From assembly GCA_014871385.1 (NCBI GenBank), contig CM026427.1:12958430-13022429 (forward strand): 64,000 bases of DNA, in the 5' to 3' direction. The position numbers and the translations under genes were made by a program. The notes below the pieces were generated by a model that searched no databases, was not told the DNA's origin, and worked only from the letters and a program-made list of their open reading frames with translations. Shown piece after piece: positions 32,101-43,004 of the stretch. Numbering within the stretch: position 1 is the stretch's first letter; each line of letters begins with the position of its first letter. This DNA is from Ceratodon purpureus. Its lineage: Eukaryota > Streptophyta > Bryopsida > Pseudoditrichales > Ditrichaceae.

Positions 32101-35100
32101 TCCAAGCCTTCAATGAGGCTCAGTTTTTTTTTTTTAAATTTAATCCAATTGGAATGAGTCGGCACCGTGTCTGCTTTCGGAGCAGACACGAGTGCCGCGG
32201 CCTCATTCAATTTTGTTTATTTTTTTTTTTTTGCTTTTTATCTTCTTCATTTTCGTTAAATTCAAGTTGGGAGTCCCTGGGGAGTGTGGGGAAAGTCATG
32301 AGTGTGATTGAATTGTTGAAAATGAACCAGGGCCGAGAAGGCTCCAAGCCTTCAATGAGGCACAGTTTTTTTTTTTTTTAATTTAATCCAATTGGAATGA
32401 GTCGGCACCGTGTCTGCTTTCGGAGCAGACACGAGTGCCGCGGCCTCATTCAATTTTGTTTATTTTTTTTTTTTTGCTTTTTATCTTCTTCATTTTCGTT
32501 AAATTCAAGTTGGGAGTCCCTGGGGAGTGTGGGGAAAGTCATGAGTGTCATTGAATTGTTGAAAATGAACCAGGGCCGAGAAGGCTCCAAGCCTTCAATG
32601 AGGCACAGTTTTTTTTTTTTTAATTTAATCCAATTGGAATGAGTCGGCACCGTGTCTGCTTTCGGAGCAGACACGAGTGCCGCGGCCTCATTCAATTTTG
32701 TTTATTTTTTTTTTTTGCTTTTTATCTTCTTCATTTTCGTTAAATTCAAGTTGGGAGTCCCTTGGGAGTGTGGGGAAAGTCATGAGTGTCATTGAATTGT
32801 TGAAAATGAACCAGGGCCGAGAAGGCTCCAAGCCTTCAATGAGGCACAGTTTTTTTTTTTTTAATTTAATCCAATTGGAATGAGTCGGCACCGTGTCTGC
32901 TTTCGGAGCAGACACGAGTGCCGCGGCCTCATTCAATTTTGTTTATATTTTTTTTTTTGCTTTTTAACTTCTTCATTTTCGTTAAATTCAAGTTGGGAGT
33001 CCCTGGGGAGTGTGGGGAAAGTCATGAGTGTGATTGAATTGTTGAAAATGAACCAGGGCCGAGAAGGCTCCAAGCCTTCAATGAGGCACAGTTTTTTTTT
33101 TTTTTAATTTAATCCAATTGGAATGAGTCGGCACCGTGTCTGCTTTCGGAGCAGACACGAGTGCCGCGGCCTCATTCAATTTTGTTTATATTTTTTTTTT
33201 TGCTTTTTAACTTCTTCATTTTCGTTAAATTCAAGTTGGGAGTCCCTGGGGAGTGTGGGGAAAGTCATGAGTGTGATTGAATTGTTGAAAATGAACCAGG
33301 GCCGAGAAGGCTCCAAGCCTTCCATGAGGCACAGTTTTTTTTTTTTTTAATTTAATCCAATTGGAATGAGTCGGCACCGTGTCTGCTTTCGGAGCAGACA
33401 CGAGTGCCGCGGCCTCATTCAATTTTGTTTATTTTTTTTTTTTGCGGAATTACTTCTTTATTTTGCTCGCGGGAGAGAATGATTTTAATTAATGACATCA
33501 GTGGATTTTCTATGACGTATAGGATACTTCACAGCAGAACATGGGGACCGAGAGTGAAAGCAAGGGACCTGAGGAGACTGAGGTATAGTTTTTGATGTTA
33601 TATTTGTTGGATACGCATGTTCTTCATTTCCGAAATAATTGAAGTTCAGCTTCTTAAAGTTCTTTAAAATGATTTGATAACTCTAACTTCCTCATGTGCC
33701 TTGTACTTTCAGGTAGGCTCTGATGCTCCGGACATGTCTGTCAATTCTCCAATCTCCGTAATCAACCTTTCAGACCTGTCAGACCCAGAGGATGAGCGTC
33801 TCTGTACCTGTGATTTAGCCATTCCTTTAGGTGTAGACACTGACCTTTTTGAGGTCCAGTCACCCCAGTACATGCCTACTTCGCCTGTTTATGAGCCCAC
33901 CTCTCCTGTGTACATGCCCACCTCTCCAGTGTACATGCCCACCTCTCCACGTCTTGGCACACCGCCGTCTTCGCCTAATCCCCCAGTTTCACCTTTGGTG
34001 TTGAGGAGGCCAGCCCATGTAGTGTTTGCCCTTCCGGCAATACTGCCCAGCGCTTGCCGTCAGACCAGGCGATTTTGGAGGAGGCGCCATCATTGGAATA
34101 GTAGAGAGGCTAGACAGTACTATGGAAGAGCTCCTCGTAGAGTGGCACGGCCTTGATTCTTGGTGCTATAGATGAAATTTGAGATGTTTTTTTTTACTCT
34201 TTCATTTAAGAGAAAATCTTTATGTGATTGGTAAATTCCATTTCTCAGTATCTACATTGTTGTGTTTGATTGTTCATTTCCATTGCTTACGGCAGGTACC
34301 CGAGTTGACGCAAACACAGGACGTGTTGCCATCATCATCAAAGCCTTTGGACTTGAAAGACGCTGTTGAAGGGGAACTGCTTCATCGAACACAGCATAAA
34401 GTTGACTCCATCAACGTCATCAATGCCGTTCGTATTCAGCCCTTGAGGAAGTCTCGCCTGCTGGTCCCATTGTGTAGAATGGTCGCAATGGCAAAAGTCA
34501 GACCGGTTGGCGAAATGGGCGTGCAACATCTGGAGAGGGAGTTCGTGAAGGGCTACAGAGATGGGGACCGCGTGATGTACATTTCCATGTTCAACACTGA
34601 AGAGATGTCAATGGATGTCACGGAGGAAGTGAAGGCAAAGTGGAGCCCGTGCTGGCGCAGGGCTAACGAAGCCTTCGAAGCCGACCTAGGTTTAGACGAT
34701 GACCTCAATCAATTCAGTGGCAAAATGTTTTTTGTATGGGAAGGTAACCATCGCCTTTCAGCTTGGTTACGGCACATCAACAAGCATCATGCCGACGATC
34801 CAGCTTGGCACATCTCCGTGCATTGCATCATATTGGACCCCCGCGGCCAAGTGGGCAATCTTCTCCATGCCATGCACGACATCAACTGGTAAGAATTTTG
34901 GTGGAACATTTTTTCAATTTTGATTTCGGATCATCCTTCTATTATGATGTGTTTTCTAAACTGTTTATTTTGTCCACAGGTCTACTGAGAATGACCATGT
35001 GAAGAGTAATCTTCCAGCGAAGTTATTCCGCATCCGCTCTTTCGGTGTCATGAAGTTAGAAGAATTCAAAGATCTTCTAAGCCCCGAAGAGTTTGAAATC

Positions 35101-38100
35101 TGTGTGCAGAATAAACACGCAAAGGACCGATGGTTCACCTTGACAACAAAGGTTTTCATTGCGTTCCTATACCGAGTAAGAATTTATACCATGACTCAGC
35201 AAGTACATTCGTCTGATCCATATACTTTAAGTAATGCATTTCAAGTGGTTTGTACATTGATTTCAATATACTGTATCTCCATGTACAGAGAGAGATTGCA
35301 GTCGCCTCGGATCAGGCCGCAAGAGCCTACAAGGAGAACACGCCAATAGACGATCAATCTGGATCTGGAGTGTGGGATGCGATGACGACAGCGTCAAACA
35401 ACTACATCGAGGCCGTCAAGAAGAAGGACTTCACCAAGTACTTGGCCATTGCGAATCCAAAAAATGGTGACGACTTCCTTGCCGAGGTGAATCTTTAATC
35501 ACTTCATCTTAAGCTATTTTGTTCTTATCTCCTATGATATCTTCATTTCATAATGCTAACAGTTCTGTTCTAAATGCAGATTAACCGCCACTTCAGCGAT
35601 CTCAACAAACCTGAGATGACATTGGACAAGCTGCAGAAGATTGTGCCAGCGGCAGTGGAACCCAAGTACAAAGCTCGTTGGTTGAGGTGGTGGAACTCCT
35701 CTCCGACTTCAAGGCAGTCTTACAGGTTCCCACCACCGGAGTTCAAGGAAGCTGACCTCGACCGTTGGCTAAACAGGGCTTCATTCTGGGCAGGGGTATG
35801 CTCCCTTATTTCCAGAAGTGATAATGTCTTTGTCATTCTATCACTTTGATTGTCGTAGACTAATTTTGCTGACTGTGTCTTGTAGTTGGAAGAAGCGGTC
35901 ATCCATGAGTTGGAGGACCTGTGTAAGGGGGAGGAGCTGGACATCAATTGGAATGCCTCCCCTGATGTTCAGCGTCCAGGCGATTACGTGGAGAGCTGGC
36001 GTATTCTGCTTTGGGACAGAGCATTCCCGGCATTCCTTGGATCCAAGGCGAAGAAGACTTTTGATAAGAAGTCGATTTTCACGAAATTCCCTGGAACGGC
36101 CGATGTTGTCAAGCGAGTCATCTACCGGTATGAATCTTTTCTCAAACATGTGTGCATTTTGAATCCTGCATTTCGTCTCTCCCACATACTAAGTATTTTA
36201 AAATTGGCCCACATTAGGTACTTCAAGAGAGAGCTTCTTCCCAAAGGAGCCGTCACTGTCCACCAACTCCCGAAGTACTTTCCTTTATGGATCCAGAGAG
36301 GCACGGACGAGTGTATCTACTCTGCTCAGCAATTGAAGAGGTACAAAGCTCCCCACTTGGAGGCAGGATGTTGGTATCTAGATTGCCTCCGTGGTTTTAC
36401 AGTCGATTCTGAGGCCGATGTCAAATCATCACTTGATCTTCGAGCGCCAGTAGTCGGAGACTCCAACGACGGTTCTGAAGAAGACGAAGAACATCAAAGT
36501 GAATCATCTGCACCTCAACCGAAGAAAGGGAGAGCTCGGCGACTGCGAACACTGGGTTCGAAGTCACAGACCTCACAAAATACTGGGGCTGAGTCTTCCT
36601 CACCAGGGAAGGAGACGGGCAACGCTTCTCCAACTGTAGACGTCCCAATGCCAACGTCGACCACAGCGAATGCGCCTTCATCCATTGGTGCTTCTGCGAT
36701 CACGCGAAGTCTCATTGAGCAGAGGAAGGCCAAACTATATCCTCAACCAACTTCTTCCGCTGGAGCTTCGATTTCCACACATGTTTCCGTCTTCAACTCA
36801 TCTGTGGATTCCATGTTACGGCGAAATAGGAGACAGGAGAGCAAAGGTGGCGACCCGGATTGGATCAAGACTCAAGACTTCATTCGCAAGGTTTGTTCCT
36901 ATATTTCGACATTTAATGGATTCTGCCACCTCTACTCGCTATGTAGTTACTAACTCTCCTTTCTTGTTTCCTCAAGTTTGGAGCAGGCCGCGAAAACGAA
37001 GTTCCGGACCGGTGCAAACAAGAGAACCATCTCGGAGTCGACTTGGTCATTGCCGACATCCCTGAGAATCTTCCCGTCCCATCCGTTTCCGTTCCCCCCA
37101 CGAGTATTCCGCCTTGGAACTCTCGCTACAGGGATTATTTGTACGACATCTTCCATTTTGCAGATGAATTCCTGCAGAAAGATGGTGCCCTCTGCCTCAT
37201 CTACAACACTGATCAGAAGCTGGCTAAGGATATCGAGGAAGAAGCTGCTGCTGGTGGATACGTGCTGTTCAAGGACTGGTGGGGCGTCAATGTTCTCGGC
37301 CTCACTTCTCCTACGAACCCCGAGAACTTGGTACTTTTCCTAAACATACCCTTCCCTTTACTGATTGATAACCCTTCCGCTTAATTTTACTCACTAGTTC
37401 TGCTTGACTGCAGACTATGCGGTTCTGGATTCGCGTCTACGTTCGTAGTGGCAGTACTTTCTCCTTCCAGACGAAGAAGGAAGACCTGATACATGGGCTC
37501 CTCAACATTACCAAGAGTGATGCCATTTTCAACTTCACGGATGCCGAATCTCAGCTCATGAATGGGGAGGTGCCGTGGAGAGGCCCAAGGGAGAAATCCC
37601 CTGAGATGATGCAGAGCATCATTGAGGAGCTGTCCAAGCCCGGCGACATAGTCCTTGACTGGAATGCTGGGACAGGTAACTCTTCTTACATATCTGTGCT
37701 TCATTTTTCCTCTCGTTTTTTCCAAAGTTTCTCATTTCTTTGTTTCTCTTCGAGTTTCAGGGGCCTCCATCAAGGCCGCCCATGCTGTTGGTCGTCACAT
37801 TCTCGCTTTTGAGGAGGACGAAGCCATATTCAACGCCCTTCTCAAACCATCAGCCATGGGTCCTCCTAAACATCCAAGGCCGGCAGCAGCAGGCGAAGCG
37901 CCTCCAAAGAGAGCAAGACCTGACAAGTGGTGTAAGTCTTCTATTCTTTGTTCAAATTATCCAATCATTACTTCTCTTTCCAGCTCTACGTACTCTATCT
38001 AACCACAATCGGTTCTCTATTGCAGAGTAGTTTCAGCAACATCGCCACGTGGGCCAAGAGCAGTGTCCACTCCATCGTGGCGTCTTCATTCCAGCCCGAT

Positions 38101-38293
38101 TCAGCCTTTCATACTTCCGGACTACGCAGAGGACTTAGCACAGGCGTTTCAATCTGGAGCCCTAACATATGTTCCAAGTCGGCCAACTACTTTTGATCCC
38201 AGGGCCCTTCTATTCGTCGATGACGAGGCGGTAGAAGGAGATTCAGAGTCATCTAGTTCTGAGAGTGGAAGTAGCGATGGTAGCATTTTCTGA
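29177..38293 (+). CDS. Gene C of element O: ParB-like / N4-N6 DNA methyltransferase fusion
   Basis: Exons: 29177-29623, 29856-30173, 33523-33582, 33713-34018 (or to a stop at 34156), 34296-34888, 34980-35175, 35289-35486, 35580-35795, 35886-36127, 36218-36890, 36977-37330, 37414-37675, 37761-37931, 38028-38293. As one chain it would be about 1,430 residues. Residues 1-150 are basic (KRRASRKK). About 150-255 are Gly/acidic. About 276-377 have four YxPTSPx heptads. The ParB-like GNHR is near 527-530. A charged Ser/Pro linker follows. ADIPE (motif IV position) is near 1109-1113 and DWNAGTG (motif I) near 1283-1289. The tail is acidic and Ser-rich. A 90-bp intron at 36128-36217 is in frame and could be retained. 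No disabling change was found. If exon 4 is not spliced at the weak donor CAT|GTAGTG, the N-terminal part would be a separate protein of about 420 residues and the ParB exon would need another start. Confidence 0.78.
30345..31020 (+). repeat. CT-rich minisatellite in intron 2 of gene C (O)
   Basis: A 38-bp unit containing CCCTCGCGGTCACTCCCTGT is repeated about nine times, then decays into CCCTCT hexamers. The strand is strongly pyrimidine-biased. Translations through it (Ser/Pro/Leu) are not genes. It is absent from elements I and T. Confidence 0.9.
31043..33445 (+). repeat. Tandem array, about 10 units of 242 bp, inside intron 2 of gene C (O)
   Basis: Each unit has a long stem-loop: CGGCAC, one base, GTGTCTGCT, loop TTCGG, AGCAGACAC, two bases, GTGCCG. 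It also has a second short palindrome AAGGCTCCAAGCCTT and T-tracts of 12-14 bases. The central hairpin is nearly identical to the third hairpin of the I array, in the same orientation relative to gene C. The rest of the unit is different. The 62-82 residue frames through it are repeat artefacts. Confidence 0.95.
33893..33957 (+). other. RNA polymerase II CTD-like heptads encoded in gene C exon 4 (O)
   Basis: About four consecutive heptads of the form Y-(M/E)-P-T-S-P-V lie in the gene C frame, ending in a TSPR variant and followed by SPNPPVSP. The Rpb1 CTD consensus is YSPTSPS. The I copy (about 12030-12105, minus) has slightly degenerate heptads with FEPTSPV and YMPSSPR. The T copy lacks them and instead has DSQEG-type pentapeptides at 44500-44560. 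Confidence 0.75.
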
Positions 38294-38807
38294 GTTTGAA
38301 GGAGGCTTCGGTCTTTCATTGTTTTCATTGGATTTGATTTGATTTAATTGGAGTTCATTGCGTAATCCTTCGTCTACTCTACTACCCTGAATCTGTACTT
38401 GTTACGATTCTCATTTCCAAATCGTCTCCTCCTATGTAGAGGATGAAATGTCACAACCGTAATGCTCAAAATATAATATGAAGAATGAAATGTTACAAAA
38501 GAAATGCTCAAAATTTAAATTGCGCTGTAACTTATATTTTACTCATTCAAAATCCCACATTTACAAAGCCATGTTACCTATTCTTGACTTGGTGTACATC
38601 TTGGTTTCTGCTACTCCAGTATTGTACACGAACTCTGAAATATTCCACGAACTTTTAAGACCCTTTGTTTTAGTTGGTTTCGAGTTCTCTTATTTCTAGA
38701 ATCATCTATATTATCTAAAACCATCATGCTGGAATACTCGTATCTAGATCCAATAAAAGACCAAATCTTAAGGATTGTATTCGAACACCCGGCTAGACTT
38801 CACAATA

Positions 38808-39179
38808 CTAATGCTTTGGAGGATATACAGTCCAACTCTTGTCCATATCAAACCAGCAAGTTTCGCCATCCGATATGATCACTTCGGGCAGCTCAACAAC
38901 TGGATTCTCATCGACATTCGAAAGCAAGGGACACGGGATTAGGGACAACTCCATAATTCGGAGAAGCTCATTGGTACAAAGCACTGTCCAACGCCATTCA
39001 CCTTCACCAACATGGAGGCTTCCGATGTGCCTAAACGGTGGCAGGTCCATGCCTCGTTCCCTGGCGCGCTCCACCTCCAACAGCCACGGCCGCAGCTCCT
39101 CATAACTCGCCGGTGCCTTTGGGGGCAAACCTACAGCCGCTCTCGTCCTCCTGGATCTCGCATTACACACCTTCGGCAT
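38808..39179 (-). CDS. Gene D of element O: conserved 123-residue protein, unknown
   Basis: ATG at 39179, stop at 38808-38810, exactly the same length as in I and T. It differs from I at four residues, three of them near the C-terminus. PEVIISDGETCWFD is intact. The gene is convergent with gene C, whose stop is about 515 bp away. Function not recognised. Bases 38294-38807 and 39180-39820 are AT-rich spacers with no gene I can support. Confidence 0.8.
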   Translation of the reverse strand: MPKVCNARSRRTRAAVGLPPKAPASYEELRPWLLEVERARERGMDLPPFRHIGSLHVGEGEWRWTVLCTNELLRIMELSLIPCPLLSNVDENPVVELPEVIISDGETCWFDMDKSWTVYPPKH

Positions 39180-39823
39180 CGCGCAACACACTGAATTCTT
39201 GTAGTCTTCAAACGTTACAGTCAAGCTTGTAGATTGACATCCCCGAACTCCTACGCTACCTTCGCATACAGCACAGCATGCCAAGGACTGTGTCACTATC
39301 CAAATACGCCACCTAGAGACAAGCTCAAGAAACCAAGAGTGACCTCCTTTTCTGGAACCCAGCTTACCAAGTGTTGTTTCATGATGAAAATCTCCTACTT
39401 GTATCACTCAAATGAAGATGCTTTGCTGCCTAGGAAGACAGAGTAATCTTCGATGAAGACAAGGACTCTAACAAGGTATATTTTGGTTTCAGCAGTAAAG
39501 ATATTATACACGAAGTTTGAAATATTCCAGGAAGTTTTCAAACCTTGCCTCCTTTACGTTCTTTCAAATTTGTCTTGTGCATTTACATAATCCTATGGAA
39601 GAATTATTTGTTTGATCTAAAACTCAACTCCTGATCATTGTATCTTGCCTAAACCCATGACAAATCTAAAGGAATGTATGCATGACGTCATCATGACATC
39701 AGCCCTAATTTGTATCTTTCAGAACAAACGTAATAAATTCTTACCAGAGATAACCCTAATTTCCACGGTAATATACTCTTTTTCTAAAAAAAGTATCAAA
39801 ATTAAGCATAAATTTAGTAATTT

Positions 39824-39840
39824 TCCACGGTTATAGGGTC
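39824..39840 (-). promoter_or_regulatory. Subterminal motif of O, right
   Basis: Inverted copy of GACCCTATAACCGTGGA about 100 bp inside the right end, matching the spacing at the D-side end of I. Confidence 0.6.
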
Positions 39841-39869
39841 TACTTTGCTTTTGAAAATTTTCCTAATTT

Positions 39870-39942
39870 TCAATTCTGTGCTCTCCATTCTGCGCTCACC
39901 GCTCTCCGCTCTACGCTCTCTGCTCACGTACGAACTTTCCCC
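39870..39942 (-). repeat. Right TIR of element O (D side)
   Basis: Inward from 39942 it reads GGGGAAAGTTCGTACGTGAG and then GAGCG iterations; nearly identical to the left end of I at 6035. Confidence 0.88.
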
Positions 39943-39952
39943 TCGCGCACTC
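39943..39952. repeat. Target-site duplication of element O, right copy
   Basis: TCGCGCACTC, identical to 1271-1280. Confidence 0.85.
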
Positions 39953-40190
39953 CAGCGCGCGCCCGTGACATCGCGTTCGCGCGGACGCTCGCGCCCGTCG
40001 TCCTGCTCGCGCCCACCCGCTCGCGCCCGTAATCGCGCTCGCGCCCGCACTAATTCAGCGCTAGGTAAATTCTTTTTACTCTTACCGTGAGTCAACTGGT
40101 CAACGCCCTTATGTGACGGACACGGGGGTCTGTCTTGTCACCATGACGGACTAACGGACTAACGGACGGTCGGTCCATTATGACAACCAT
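39953..40190. other. Host flank: CpG-rich repeat, then short GACGGAC-rich stretch
   Basis: Up to about 40055 this continues the GCTCGCGCCCG repeat seen left of O. Bases 40110-40180 hold GACGGACTAACGGAC-type short repeats. The truncated transposase of T starts near 40190. Nothing else is seen. Confidence 0.5.
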
Positions 40191-42575
40191 GCCCGGGACG
40201 CTCCCCCTTCAAGAACTGGAAGTAGGCAACGCATTGCATAAAGGCCCTTACAAAGTCGTCCACAGCTGCAACATACAAGTCGCTACCACGATCTCCGGAC
40301 TGCTGCTTCCACCGGTTGTGGATTGATTCAGCAAGGTTGCAGGACGGCATCTCTGCGAGCTCATCTTCGCTGTGATTCTGCACACAGTGGAGGTTAGGTT
40401 AGATATCTGAGTGTCCAATACCTAACTGTAGGGCACCAAACTTCAGATGCGACAGAGATTTAAAGGATAGGGTTTAATTACCAATTCCATGAAACCTCCC
40501 CATTGGCGATACCGGTAGTGCCAGAACGAAAGCCACGTTTCCAGATCTGAGAGCCCTTTCTCTGTTGCAGCGCCGGATGACATCCACCATGCTCGGATTG
40601 CCAAGAACATTGTTTCAGCTTCCGACATAGTCGTGGCGTTCTTGTACTGCTGGCAGAGTTTGATGTGCTGCGCTCGGAGGTCCGGACGAATGTGAGCCTT
40701 TGTATGTTGCTCTAGAGACTGCCTCCAATGGAATAGGCATGTCCTCTCCCTATCAATCATCATCTCGGAGGCGTTACCGCTTCCATAGATAATGCGAACT
40801 GCATTGAAGTTCGCTTGGGCACCATCCGCCATGAAGCCCTTAAAGTTAACTCTCTCGACCCCGTGAGTCTGCATGATAGCATTCAGATTCTTCCAGAGGA
40901 CGGACTGGGCAGCCGTGTCCTCCGACTGCATATCGCATGCTGCGATTGTCATTATCCGACAATAGGTGGGGTCATAGACGTGGCAAGCCATCGTAACCCA
41001 ATCCTTGACTCGCCTCACGTGGTCAAACATGATCCACGCATTCTCCAAGTCACCGCCAGTCTGCATACGCTTAACTAAATCGACTCCACTACCCGGCCCT
41101 ACCTCAGACATCTTGAAGACATACACCTTCGCCGCATCATCGCCTTGCCCCGGGAACATGTTATTCTGGATAAACTTCCAGTTGCTGAAGCCTCGCAGCA
41201 TTCTGATGCTGTCCATGGTCCCAAAGCGACTAACAGCCTTGAACGAGGTAATGCAATTTCTGATGTTTGGGGAAGAAAGGTGCTTACAGCGGTCGAAGAT
41301 TGGTTCGAGCTCCTCCAATTCCAGAATCTTCTGCGGTTCACCTTCCTTGGCCAGAAGTAATGGGCCCAGCAGCTCCTTCGCAGTTTCGAGGACGATGGCG
41401 GAATTGGTGGCGGATGGGGTACGCTCCACCTGCTCCCTGATCAAGTTCTCCGTGTGTTCGACAAAATCGCGGTTCTCGCCGGACTTCACTGGATGGTCAT
41501 GAGTTCCCAGATGAACGCATGCTCTCGTCATGTGAGGTCCAGCACTGACGTAGTATATCCTTGCAGGGCAAAGTGCAACGCAGGTCGGTGGTGTATTGCA
41601 AGACTTACAGACCACACTAGAACTCTGCGGCGGGTTAGATCCGACTTCAAACAGTCTCTCAGATATCCCATCCCATTCAGTCTCGTTCACTACCAAAGTC
41701 CTGTTTCCACGTGTTAGATACTCACATTTGACATTGTCACAACGGAGATGGCCAAGGCACGACGAAGAACGGAAGACCAACTTCAGGTCGTTCTGAATAT
41801 TTGAAGTCACTGTGCGAGTCCAAGGGTGTCCATCGTATTTTCTATCCATTCCCCGTAGCTGCTTTGCAGCGGAATGATGACCGTGAGCACCTAGGGGTGG
41901 GAACTCGAAAATGACATCGCCGTTGTACTGAGGTGGAAGGTATTGAACTTCCTGCATTCTAATTGCATTAAAATTGATGCGCGACAGAACACTCTTTGAC
42001 CTCTTACGAGCGCTAAGCTTCATGAGGCATTGAACAACACTTTCTGAAGGGGAGACTGCAACAGTAGATGGAACCGAGGACTTCGCAGGGACAACCACCT
42101 CCTCACGATTATCATCTGCAACTGGCAGAGTCTTCTCCTTGCTCTCATGGGTCACCGGAATCTCGTCTGCGTTTTCACCATCGGAGCCATCACTGAGTTC
42201 ATAGATGGTCTGAAGACCTGGCTCCGTCTTGACCTTCCTCAACAACGGCTCAGACTCAAGGCACACTGTTGTGGACGATCGGGGAGTAAGCAATTCAGTA
42301 GAGGCAGCTAGTAGAGACTCAGTAACTCCGTAAACTCTATACTTTCCAGGTTTGAGAATCCAGAACGTTCCAATCTCATTCTGAGTTGACAACTGACCAA
42401 CGGCATGCGAGAGAGCACCGGTGATATCGTCAAAGAACTCCTCTTCTACATGCAGTGATTCCTCACGAAACGGAAATCGAAGACTCAGAGTGGTGGAACT
42501 GATCATAGCGCGGCCATCTACACCTAGAGGAAAGGTAATAGGAACGGAATGCGAATCCGCACAAAGAAAGGCCAT
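40190..42575 (-). pseudogene. Gene A of element T: MULE transposase lacking its C-terminus
   Basis: Exon 1 runs 42575-40482, from the ATG of MAFLCADSHSVP to a donor at ATTG|GTAATT. Exon 2 starts at 40377 and is recognisable only as far as FLKGERPG near 40195. The SWIM zinc finger and about 430 C-terminal residues are therefore lost. The catalytic core is retained: DPTYC, FMADGAQAN (Asp-Gly here rather than Asp-Asn), CLFHW and a SEAET stretch. An acceptor-like GTTGCAG just upstream (42597) suggests a 5' leader exon. Identity to the I copy is roughly half in the core by eye. The truncation coincides with the junction to host-like DNA. Probably inactive, though a truncated protein could still bind DNA through its N-terminal Cys/His segment. 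Confidence 0.82.
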
Positions 42576-43004
42576 CGTGTTCAGATTAAGGGGCACCTGC
42601 AACAATGAGAATTCTAAAGAGGAATAAAAAACAAAGAGGTGAAGACGCATAAGAATTCTCCCATGGTTAAGTATGACGCCAAATTCAATCATCGAGTGCA
42701 TATCTACGAGTGGTGGAATAGGAAGGAACCCGAATTTGCATGCTTTAGCATTGTAATCTTAATGAGACGCTTTGTACGTACTTAGTTTGGCAACTGTAAT
42801 TTATTACATAGGGATTAGTACACGTACCCGCCCTAATCAGCAGAATTAATCCAGAGGCTGGGATACGACTGTCATGACTTAATCACAGCAACTTCCTAAA
42901 ATATTATCCTGAAAAATGGACGGGAATAGTTCAGTGTTACATTGGAACCACTCAATTCATAATGGGCTAGATGTAACCAATAAACGCGACTCCTGGGACC
43001 TATA

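Larger units (their letters stand above)
1281..39942 (-). mobile_element. Element O: giant cargo-carrying MULE, interrupted by element I
   Basis: The 38,662-bp span is bounded by terminal inverted repeats and a perfect 10-bp target duplication. Removing the nested element I and one duplicated target leaves about 17,025 bp. It carries gene B (2264-2716), gene A on the minus strand (5' part 27672-28286, 3' part 2971-6034), gene C (29177-38293) and gene D (38808-39179, minus). The right terminus, inward from 39942, reads GGGGAAAGTTCGTACGTGAG. The left reads GAGGGAAGCTTGTACGTGAG. Gene A is split by element I, so O cannot now make an intact transposase. Its termini look intact and it could be mobilised in trans. 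Strand is given as that of gene A. Confidence 0.88.

Noticed and set aside
31137..33422. Repeated 60-82 residue frames on both strands
   Set aside because: They follow the 242-bp unit and its homopolymer tracts; intronic repeat artefacts.
6035..39942. LTR retrotransposon or simple inverted duplication to explain the two large copies
   Set aside because: The copies are inverted, have TIRs and two different 10-bp target duplications, and encode a DDE transposase rather than reverse transcriptase.
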